Positions 54,663 through 64,000 of a stretch of 64,000 nucleotides of DNA are shown piece by piece. Source of the DNA: Plantago ovata. Its lineage: Eukaryota; Streptophyta; Magnoliopsida; Lamiales; Plantaginaceae. The notes beneath the pieces were generated by a model. It ran no database searches. It saw nothing but the letters and a program-made list of their open reading frames with translations, and was not told the DNA's origin. Where the stretch lies: positions 16,879,566 through 16,943,565 of the forward strand of contig CM051458.1 of assembly GCA_028274465.1 (NCBI GenBank), written 5' to 3'. Position numbers and translations under genes: made by a program. Position 1 is the stretch's first letter; each line of letters opens with the position of its first letter.

Positions 54663-56117
54663 CTGAATCTATCAAAAAACATATGAACAAAAACCATATA
54701 AATCAAAACATGAATATAGGTTGAAGAATGCCTTGATTGACTCATACACATCCACATAAGCACTTATGTTAAGACAAGATAGTCTCTCGTAACATTCTCT
54801 ACCTGGACCTAGTCAGTGACGACGTAATGAAACTTGTTAAGATACGAATGGTTGTCCCGTGCCTATGAAACTGAGGACTTACTGTTGTTCACCAAGTTAA
54901 GACTTTTCCTCAAATAGGTCGAACCGGTACTGGCTCTCATCAAACAAAGGAGGGTTCCCTATAAAAGATAACACTCCCCTATTCTACCCATCTCTCAAGC
55001 AAAGCCTTAAGATTTTCACCACTTCCTGGATGGCAGGACGAGGGTGGTCTAGAACAGATGACACTCAAAAACAAAAGACAAAAAAATAGAAAATTACAAC
55101 ACGATTACGAACATTACAAGAATTGAAAAATGAGACACAACACTTTGCTAAACTGCAATTTGGCTTTTTTTGGACCCTTTTTTGCTCTTTTGGGGTCTTA
55201 TCTTTTTTTTTTCTTTTTTTTTCCTTTTTTTTTCCTTTTCTAGTTTTTTTTTATTTTTTTTCTTTTTTCCTGGAATTTTTTTCTTTTTCTTTTTTTCGAT
55301 TTTTTTTTAGCCAGTAGTAGCATAACGAAAAAGAAACAAAATGACTCACAGGACTTCCCCAAACCTATTCGAAAGAATAGGTTGGAGTACAAAATTTACG
55401 AGAAAGGAAAAATAAACTCACAACACAGAAATGAAAAACGAAAAACAAGTCTAAAGATAGTGTAACCCCCTCCCCAAACCTATTCGAAAGAATAGGTTGC
55501 AAACAAAGGATCACACAACCTCACACTGCCTCCTTCCTAGGCATTTAGCAATCTCAAAGCATGGTGAAGACTTGTTGCCTCTTAGGTTCATAATTACTCG
55601 GGGAAACAACCATAAGACCCTAACATGCATCATCCTATTATAAAGGCCTTCGTGAACCGCAGTAGAGAAAACACCACTAAGTGATGTCGAGACTACCAAG
55701 CTTAACTAAGTGCAGTACATGAATGTGACAAGCCAAGTGAGAAAAACCTCAAACAAATTCATAGAGATGAAGCATATGATTAATGGCATAGTTAGTTGAT
55801 CTACCCAATAAAAAAGTTCAAAAAATTCGGCAATAAACTCCATATAAAACATGAAAGACTATCCTAGGATGAATGCAGTGAATGCAACCTAAAAAACTAA
55901 GAAAGCGGTAAACGTGCAAATGCAAAAAATTCAAAAAAATTTCACGAGTTTATCATAAGCAAGATAAGTATAGAGATAACCAGCGATAACCCCCTCCCCA
56001 AACCTGAACGTCGTCGCTCGTCCCGAACGTCGAAAGTGGATTCAAGGTGAGAGCTAATACTTGTATAACTGACCTATAAAACTCAATCAAACTCGTGAGA
56101 AAACAAAACAAAACACA
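54663..56117 (-). other. Athila 3' UTR (copy 4)
   Basis: It contains hairpins at 55362-55383 and 55477-55498 and polypurine-like motifs next to them and at about 55988-56003. A T-rich tract lies at about 55198-55312. No env-like gene is present. Confidence 0.8.
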
Positions 56118-58687
56118 CTAACCTTTTGTGGAGGTGGTAAGGATAAGCTCAAGGTGATCAACCTCCCTTTGATCACTAGATATCTCGAAGTATGGCTTCA
56201 CTCGCTGGCCATTCACCTTGAAGGTATTGCCCGTCTTTGGATCAATGATTTTTACAGCTCCATGGGGAGCAACTTTGATAATTTCGTACGGTCCATCCCA
56301 ACGAGTACGGAGCTTTCAAGGAAATAGTCGAAGGCGAGAATTAAATACCAAAGCTTTTTGTCCAGGAATCAATTCCTTACGTACTATACCACGATCATGA
56401 TACTTCTTAGTACGTTCCTTGTAGATCTTGGCATTTTCATAAGCACCTAGTCGTAATTCATCAAGCTCATCTAGTTGCAACAATCGTTCCTCGCCAGCTT
56501 TTCCCATATCAAGATTGAGTGCCTTTATAGCCCAATATGCCTTGTGTTCCAGTTCTACGGGAAGATGACATGCTTTCCCATACACAAGTCTGTACGGAGT
56601 GGTCCCGATCACCGTCTTGTAGCTAGTTCTGTATGCTCAAAGTGCATCATTCTATTTTCCTGCCCAATCCTTCCTACTAGGCTTCACTACTCGCTCCAGG
56701 ATCTTCTTAATTTGACGATTGCTGACTTCGACTTGTCCCGATGTCTGTGGGTGATATGGTGTAGCGACACTATGGTGGACACTGTATCTCTTAAGAAGGG
56801 AGGCAAACGTTCTATTGACGAAGTGTGACCCTCCATCACTGATGATTGTCCTAGGGCACCCAAATCTAGAGAATATTACCTCCTTCAAGAACTTCATAAC
56901 CACTGCGCCGTCATTTGTTTTTGTAGGAATTGCCTCCACCCATTTAGTCACATAATCCACTGCAACAAGAATGTATACATAGCCTCCACTTGATGGAAAT
57001 GGTCTCATGAAATCAATGCCCCATAAATCGAAAGGTTCTACCACTAGATTCCCTTGAAGGGGCATTTCATCTTTCTTGCCAATACTACCACCTCGTTGAC
57101 ATGGGTCAGAATTCTTCACAAAACTTCGAGCATCTTTGTATATTGTTGGCCAGAAAAATCCTTCTTGCAGTACCTTGCGAGCTGTTTTCAACCCACTATA
57201 CTGTCCCCCACAATTAAGCTCATGGCAATGGCTCAACACACTTTGTTGCTCTTCTGGTGGCACGCATCTCCTTAGAATCCCATCAACTCCTTCCTTGAAT
57301 AGATGCGGATCATCCCATATGTAAGTCCTGCAACGCTTGGCAAGAGCTCTCTTGTCTGAGGCTGAAAAGTTAGTGGGGCAAACATTCATAGCCAAATAGT
57401 TTACAATATCTGCATACCATGGCTCTTCATTAGCCTTCATTAAGTGCTCATCATGGAGGTCCTCATTGATGGGTATCGAATCAACAGGGATATTAGGTAT
57501 TCTAGATAAATGATCTGCTACTAAATTCTCCCTACCAGCTCTATCCACTTTGGTCAAATCAAAGTCTTGCAGCAAAAGGACCCAACGGATTAATCTAGGC
57601 TTAGAATCTTGCTTAGCTATCAAATGTCTCAAAGTAGCATGATCAGTATGGACATTCACAGGATGGCCAATCAAATAAGACCTAAACTTTTAAAAAGCAA
57701 AGACAACAGCTAAAAATTCCTTTTCAGTAGTTTTATAATTAACTTGCGCTGAGTCTAGAGTCTTACTAACATAATAAATCACACGATACTGCTTATCAAC
57801 TTTTTGGCATAAAACAACACCCATAGCAAAATTCGAAGCATCACACATAATCTCAAAAGGAAGATTCCAGTCAGGCGGCACAACAATGGGAGCAGAAACA
57901 AGCATTTCCTTAAGGGTATTAAAAGCAACTAAGCACTCATTAGATAAATGGAAAGCCACATCTTTTGTAAGCAAGCTACTTAAAGGTTTAGCAATTTTCG
58001 AAAAATCTTTAATAAACCTCCTATGAAAACCTACATGGCCAAGAAAAGATTGCAACTCTTTCACACAAGTAGGTGGGGGAAGTTTTTCAATGATTTCGAT
58101 CTTAGCCTGTCTACCTCAATACCTCTTTCAGAAACTACATGTCCAAGAACAATGCCTTCTCTAACCATATAATGACTCTTCTCCCAGCTTAAGGTCAAGT
58201 TGCATTCAATGCACCTTTTCAAAACAAGATCTAATCTTTGCAAGCATTCATCAAACGAATCACCAAAAAGGGAAAAATCATCCATGAAAACTTCAAAAAA
58301 TTTAGTTACCATGTCAGAGAAAACAGAAAGCATGCACCTTTGAAAAGTGGCGGGAGCGTTGCATAGTCCAAATGGCATCCTCCTATAGGCAAATGTTCCG
58401 AATGGGCAAGTGAATGTCGTCTTCTCCTGATCCTCCGATGCAATCGGAATCTGGTAGAAACCTGATAAACCATCAAGAAAACAATAAATTTTCCGCCCCG
58501 CAAGGCGGTTTCGCATGTCATCTATAAATGGTAAAGGGAAGTGGTCTTTCTTAGTGGCGGCATTTAATCTTCTATAGTCAATGCACATCCGCCATCCAGT
58601 GGTCTTCCTAACCGGTACCAATTCTCCCTTCTCATTTTCTACCACCGTGACTCCTGATTTCTTAGGAACTACATGTACCGGGCTCAC
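56118..58687 (-). pseudogene. Athila pol (copy 4): RT, RNase H, integrase, broken
   Basis: The RT frame (58687-58061) has the same FMDD active site as copy 1 and then shifts near 58065. The next frame (58064-57690) covers the end of RT and the start of RNase H. The third (57674-56652) covers the rest of RNase H and integrase, with the catalytic residues seen in copy 1 but the zinc-domain CDPC changed to SDPC. The last frame (56612-56316) ends at a TGA where copy 1 has GGA, before the C-terminal domain. Confidence 0.85.
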
Positions 58688-60252
58688 CCATCGATTATCA
58701 GGAATGGGTAAATCATATCAACATCTAGCAACTTGATCACTTCTTTCTTTACCACCTCTTGCATGGCTGGATTTATCCTTCGCTGAGGTTGCCTTACGGG
58801 TTTGGCATCTTGCTCTAGAGTGATGTTGTGCACGCACCATGTAGGGCTAATTCCTTTGATATCACTGATCCCCCATCCTATAGCTGCAGAATTTTCCTTC
58901 AATACTTCAATCAGCTTACTTTCTTCATTGTCGGAGAGATGTGAGGAGACAATTACAGGCTTCTTCTGATTTTCTCCTAAGTACACATACTTGAGGTGCG
59001 CAGGAAGCGGTTCCAATTCTAAGCTAGGTTCTTCAGGAAACCTACTTTCTTCCTCTTCTTCATCTAAAGGTTCAAGTACCTCCTCTCCTGCGGGAATTTC
59101 AGGGGTGCTATCCATTATTTCAACTCGTTCCCTTGCTTCTTCGGTCATGTAGCACGTCTCAGTTTGCATTGTCAGTGCCTCCTCAAGTGGTTCACGATTA
59201 CCATGGCAATGATGAAATTCGGGAATCACGGACTCATAGCAATCGACAAATTTTAACTCCTCCGCGACTTCCTTATCTCCGATGCTACATTCTACCAACT
59301 CAATCTTCTCGCCCATTACCTCCATGGTTATTTCCTTGCCTTTAAGTTCAAGGCATGTGTTGGTAGTTGCCATGAATGGTCTCCCAAGTAGTACTACGTG
59401 CTCACGGATATCGCTCTTTCCCTCGTCTGCGGACTTCATTACTACAAAATCAGCTGGGATTATCAATTTGTCCACCTTCACAAGGATGTCTTCTATTATC
59501 CCGACCGACCTCTTCACACTTTGGTCTGCCATTTGGACGACCATATCAGTTGGTGTCAATTCTCCGAGTTCCAGGGCCTTGTACACTGAATAGGGCATTA
59601 AGTTAATGCTAGCTCCTAAGTCAAGCATTGCCTTCGTAGTTCGTCCATTCCCTAAGGCGATGTCGATGATGAAACTTCCAGGATCCTTTTTCTTCACGGG
59701 CAACCCGGCAATTGAGTTGACCGTTTCAACCCCATTCACTTCCTTTCCTGAAGTAACTCTTTTGTTCTTGATCTCACGAAAGAATTTCGTATAAGCTGGA
59801 ATGTTTTGGATTAACTCCAAGAGAGGCACATTGACTTCCACTTTTGACAGGCGTTGGAATAGGGGTGATTCTTGAATATCCTTCTTGGTTGGCTTGATCC
59901 GGCTTGGGAATGGTACATGTGGCTTCGGAGGCACATATGGATTGGAAGATTTGTGAAGTTCCCCTGGTGTACTAGTTCCTACCTCGACTTCGTCATCACC
60001 TATGTCTACCACAGATGTTCTTGGTTCATCATTCCTTCCCGGAAGTTCTTGAGGTTCTTTGGAACTTTCGCCAACTTCTTGTTCTGTGCTTGGTCCTGTA
60101 TTTTCTGTCCCAGTAGATTCTACCCGTTTAGGACGCACGAAGTTAGGAATTTTGGTCATCTTGCCTCCACGGAGTAGTAGATTCACCTCTTCGCACTCAT
60201 TCTCCTTGGCAGTAACAGCTGGAAGTGGCTCTGGATCAGTTTCAGGTGTCAC
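58684..60252 (-). pseudogene. Athila gag-protease region (copy 4)
   Basis: The open frame of 522 codons matches 32837-34144 of copy 1 and extends past it. It includes the protease motif MLDLGASINLMPY and the segment leading into RT (HNITLEQDAKPVRQPQRR). The frame runs four bases into the RT frame but is shifted against it near 58700. Confidence 0.82.
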
Positions 60253-61128
60253 ATCGGGAGGACTGGGGTCGCCCGATTCCCTGGAGTTGAATCGCCCCCT
60301 ACTTTGGGTGGTTTGCTCACTACTTCCAGGGGGATGTCCTCGACTGCCTTACCGCACCTTTCGCACTTTAATAGGCTAAGATCCTTGATAAGTTGCTCAG
60401 TTACTTCGACCGCTTTAAAAGCCTTCTCGATGCGAAGATTGTTCTCAGCTTGCCCTGCGTGTGCTATCTCGAAAACACTCTCAATGGCTTTAATCCATGC
60501 GTAAAACGCAAGTTCCTCCTCCTCACTGATGTCTTCGTCCTCAAAATATCCTTCGCATAACTCGTCAGTTTCGCCTTGATTTGAATATATGTTGGTGACT
60601 TCATTCGACATTATCTTCTCGGATTGTGCGGATCCATTGGCGTACTTTTGAAAGACCTTCTCTGCCTCTTCAACTGTACATTCTTCTAAACCTCCACACA
60701 TCCCATCCACTTGAAGCCTAACTTCATCACGTAGTCCACCAACAAAAAACCAAATCAGCTCCCCGTCGTCGAAACGGTGGTGGGGGCACTCACGTTTATA
60801 CAGCTCAAAACGTTCATAGGTGTCACAGAACCGCTCGTATTCTCCTTACTTGAAGTGTTCGATCCGATTCCGCAGTGCAATCGTCTCATGATAAGGCATG
60901 AAACGTGCCAAGAACTCCTCTACTACTTGGCTCCAGGTCTTCAGTGATCCTGGTGCTAACCTTGCTATCCAAATCCTCGCTTCATATCCCAGAGCAAAAG
61001 AAAATAATTTCCTGCATAATTGGTCCTCAGTGAACTCCTTTGCTGGAACTTTTGCTATTTCTTCCTCATAGGACCTGATGAGGCTTAACGGATTCATCCC
61101 CACTCCATCTTCGAACCTCGGAATCCTT
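60249..61128 (-). pseudogene. Athila gag (module A), copy 4, truncated
   Basis: The 61103-60846 frame has SYEEEIAKVPAKEFTEDQLC and the FALGYEARIWIARLAPG core. After a stop at 60846 the region corresponding to CPHHRF follows, and then the 60710-60249 frame resumes gag. The 5' part is cut at the junction with Copia copy 2. Confidence 0.8.
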
Positions 61129-62773
61129 GTGAAGAATACCTTAGTGAAGAATTTATCGACTACTTAAAGGAGAATGGAATTCAATCGCAATGGACTCCTC
61201 CTGGAACACCACAACTAAATGGCGTGTCTGAGAGAAGGAATCGAACCCTGCTAGACATGGTGAGATCAATGATTGGATTCTCGACTCTTCCAAAATATCT
61301 ATGGGATATGCGCTACAAACTGCAATCTACATTCTGAACCGTGTACCATCTAAATCAGTGGAGAAAACTCCTTACGAGTTATGGAAAGGAAAGAAGCCCT
61401 CACTGGGCTATCTTAGACCTTGGGGCTGTCCTGCGATCGTCAAATTGTTGCTCACTGATAAGTTAGATGCCAAGGGTGTCAAAGTTTATTTCATAGGCTA
61501 TCCTCGTCAGACGAGAGGCTATGAATTCTATCATGCTGCAGATCACAAGGTGATAGTATCTAGAAACGTCAAGTTAGATGATATGATAGAACTTGAAGAA
61601 ATTCAAGACTTTGACACGCGCGAACATGAGTTCTCTAAATCTTCTAATTTGGACTCAAGTTTAGTGGGAGCTTTCGAAGCGGACAAGGGTAATGATATGA
61701 CACTTGCTAGGCATGTCATAGTCAGTGGGAGTCCTGTGATTAGATCAACAGTTGAAACCACACCAATAGAACCCGTTGTCAATCAACCTGTGCAACAAGT
61801 TGCACAAGAGCAGCTTCCCGCAAGGGAACAGGGTAGTAGCACGCGACCGGCTGCATCAGTGCCCACTGATAATGTTCGTGTTACACGAATCCAGAAAAGA
61901 AAAGCACCAGAAACGCCGACAGAAGCACCAGTCGAACTCCGTAGGTCGAAGAGGATCCCAAAAGGACCTCAGAAGCAAAGCCTTATGATAGAAGACATCA
62001 GTGAACTTGATGTTGGCTTATCAGATCGGGAAGATCCCGAGACCTACAAAGAGGCAATAAATGATATTGACTCAGATAGATGGCAAGAGGCCATGGAGTT
62101 GGAAAGAGACTCCATGTACCTGAACCAAGTTTGGAGCTTGGTAGACTTGCCCCAAGGGGTTAGACCTATTGGGTGCAAATGGGTCTTTAAACGAAAGACA
62201 GATGTCGATGGCAAGGTACAAATGAACAAGGCTAGACTTGTGGCGAAGGGCTACACACAAAGGTATGGCATCGATTACGATGAAACCTTTTCACCGGTAG
62301 CAAAGTTGAAGTCTATTCGAATTCTACTTGCGGTAGCTGCCTACTATGATTATGAGATCCGACAGATGGATGTAAAGACTGCCTTCCGCAATGGCATCCT
62401 TGAGGAAGAGGTTCTATATGGTACAGCAGAAGGTTTTATTAGTAAAACCAGGCCAACTGCTGTATGCAAATTACAGAGATCCATCTATGGGCTAATGCAA
62501 GCGTCTAGGAGCTGGAATATCCACTTTGACGAAGCTTTCAAATCGTTTGACTTCGTCAGAAGCGTAGAAGATCCCTGTGTCTATACTAGGCACAACGACA
62601 AGGGAGTCGTTTTCATGATCATATATGTTGATGACGTTTTGATCATGGGAAACAATGTCTCTATGCTAGAAGAGACTAAAGTTGGTTATCAAGTACCTTC
62701 TCGATGAAGGACTTGGTGAAGCGAACTACATCCTACGGATAAAGATCTATAGAGATAGGTCCAAGAGGATGTT
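61129..62773 (+). pseudogene. Copia integrase and RT fragment (copy 2)
   Basis: Integrase begins after its first two catalytic aspartates; the glutamate is in VSERRNRT. A missing G near 61303 shifts the frame, and the next frame (61301-62707, 468 codons) stays open through the integrase C-terminus and RT, with YVDD at about 62626. Unlike copy 1 it has no stops at the two positions noted there. Near 62690 a frameshift leads to a stop, and the RT then joins the LTR. Confidence 0.85.
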
Positions 62774-63370
62774 AGTGATAGTGTATATGTCCTAGAGATA
62801 GTCCTTATTAAGGGCATGCGACCCTTATGAGGGCATTATGTACTATTACACAGGTCAACGTAATATAATATATGTTTGTTGTTTGACTATTGAGTATCGC
62901 TTCATATTTATATTACACCAGGCATGCAGCATGTCATATCTCTATTTCTGTCTGTATTGATATTAAACATGTCCCCTCGGATAGATGACCGATCACACAG
63001 ATAGTGGGAGCTATGTGAGTTATCATCTATCCCAAACTCTCCCTAGTCGAGGTTCATCTCGGATGTAGGGGTCTGAATGAACCAGCTGAGACTAGTATGC
63101 GTGGAGGTTATACTTATTGGAGAAAGTGTGAGCCGATCCGACGACCACGGAACGGATTGTTGGACAATCAAGAAACGTTCCCATAACTACGCATAGTTGT
63201 TCGAATGATGATTACCGAACAATGGAAGTACCCACCGGACACTCCATCGATGTATATTCTACACTGAAGTGTCTATGGGAACCGGTAAGTTGTCGAAGTG
63301 ATGTCAGTTGTCCTTTGGACTTACAGGACTTTATCATCACTTTGTTGCCCCATATCCTTGGTGGACCCAT
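62774..63370 (+). repeat. Copia LTR fragment (copy 2)
   Basis: This fragment is nearly identical to 5309-5908. It ends at GTGGACCCAT, where an Athila LTR begins. Confidence 0.9.
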
Positions 63371-64000
63371 TGATGAATGTGTATTTTACACTTTCATTCG
63401 AGTCTTTTTCACCTATTTTAGCTATCCTCTATGTTAATTTAGCTATATTTTAGTGCATTTTATTAGAATAGTGTCACGTTTCCCTTTAGATTTTATTTTA
63501 CAGGTTTTGGTTGAAATTCGAAGATTTCCGGGCAATTATATTGAGTTGACAAGGAATTGGTGTTCCAGAAGCCTATTTGGAGTATCTGAAGGTTTCCGGA
63601 TGGGATTTGGAGTCTAGGGGCCGAATCTGGAGGTTAGAAGGCTACTAGAAGTCAGAAACCGAGTCCGAAAAGGGGAAGAAATCCAAACCGCGTCGAATAC
63701 GCGGAATTCCGCGAAAAAAAGCGCCGGGCGAACCGCCGCGGAGCTGGGGCGAACCGCCCCACACCGGGTGAACTGCCGGGGTGTGGGGCGAACCGCCCCG
63801 TGGTAATTCGAAGCCTATATATAGTTTGCTCAGTTTTCTTTTTTCTCCGAAAATCATATCTTTCCAGACCTTCTCTCCCACCTTTCTCTATAGTTTTTGG
63901 TAGGGACTTCCCAGAGCCTGTTCTGGGGGTCCGTAGCCTAGGGATACTTTTTCATAGCAGTTTGGAGCTCGTAGGATCGCAATCATCCGGAGATTGACAT
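63371..64000 (+). mobile_element. Athila-type LTR (copy 5), start only
   Basis: TGATGAATGTGTATTTTACAC opens the family LTR, which runs off the window. Its promoter region (about 63721-63800) has four GC palindromic units before a TATA box (CCTATATATAG near 63815). It is the copy with the most units. The host is the Copia LTR, with CCCAT as the possible target site. Confidence 0.9.

Larger units (their letters stand above)
54003..61128 (-). mobile_element. Athila-type element (copy 4), gag-pol present but broken
   Basis: On the - strand: gag (from 61103), gag-protease, RT, RNase H, integrase to 56118, a 3' UTR, a polypurine tract (54438-54426) and the first 423 bp of the 3' LTR (54425-54003), cut by copy 3. 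The 5' LTR and the gag start are gone; at about 61128 the sequence switches to a Copia integrase on the + strand. It is closely similar to copy 1 throughout. Confidence 0.88.
61129..63370 (+). mobile_element. Copia element (copy 2), integrase to RT fused to a truncated LTR
   Basis: It starts inside integrase ([15 protein letters not shown], near 61135), runs through RT to about 62773 and then passes directly into the LTR start (TGATAGTG). RNase H and the polypurine tract are missing. The LTR is cut after about 597 bases by Athila copy 5. Confidence 0.88.

Overview
The window is nuclear DNA of a flowering plant, probably a eudicot. The evidence is split genes with GT/AG introns, REM-type B3 and FAR1-related (FRS) genes, plant clades of LTR retrotransposons (Athila, SIRE, a Tork/Angela-like Copia, a chromovirus-type gag), TTTAGGG telomere-type repeats and a 100-N assembly gap. 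I cannot name the species. There is no operon, CRISPR array, intact tRNA or rRNA gene, or bacterial feature.

Layout. 1-12664: a decayed Ty1/Copia element on the + strand (gag, protease, integrase, RT, RNase H) without a visible 5' LTR. Its 3' LTR is split by a nested 5.2-kb element (6920-12134) with a perfect 5-bp target duplication. The nested element is read on the - strand and carries only a gag gene. Its two LTR-like ends do not match each other, and one contains a 5S-rRNA-like segment of the Cassandra kind. 12665-30260 is a gene island. It holds two damaged two-domain B3 (REM-like) genes on the - strand, an FRS transposase-derived gene on the + strand with two C-terminal zinc knuckles, and three - strand genes: one with an acidic/charged PB1-like C-terminus, one PB1-like, and one with two AT-hooks. 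Minisatellites, a 5'-truncated LINE, a 130-bp AT run and interstitial telomeric repeats lie between them.

30261-64000 is a nest of retrotransposons. It contains an almost complete Athila-type Gypsy element (+, 30261 to the gap), a SIRE-type Copia (-, 37786-46146) inserted in a second Athila (-), a Copia LTR fragment, a third Athila (-) that codes only gag and protease, a fourth Athila (-) with broken gag-pol, a second Copia copy (+) with a large internal deletion, and the start of a fifth Athila LTR (+). All coding copies carry frameshifts or stops, so none looks autonomous.

How the parts relate. The Athila copies share LTRs, an Asp-tRNA-type primer site and a 3' UTR with repeated hairpin/polypurine motifs, but they carry two different gag modules, so the gag/protease-only copies probably relied on their full relatives. 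In the gene island, an FRS gene (MULE transposase plus SWIM plus knuckles) sits beside PB1-like and AT-hook genes. These resemble separate pieces of Mutator-type transposase architecture, and their co-location is suggestive only. The best candidates for something undescribed are the gag-only element with mismatched LTRs, the SIRE element saturated with TCAGCA/TGCTGA words, the variable GC palindromes in the Athila promoters, and the tandem knuckle-plus-intron duplication in the FRS gene.
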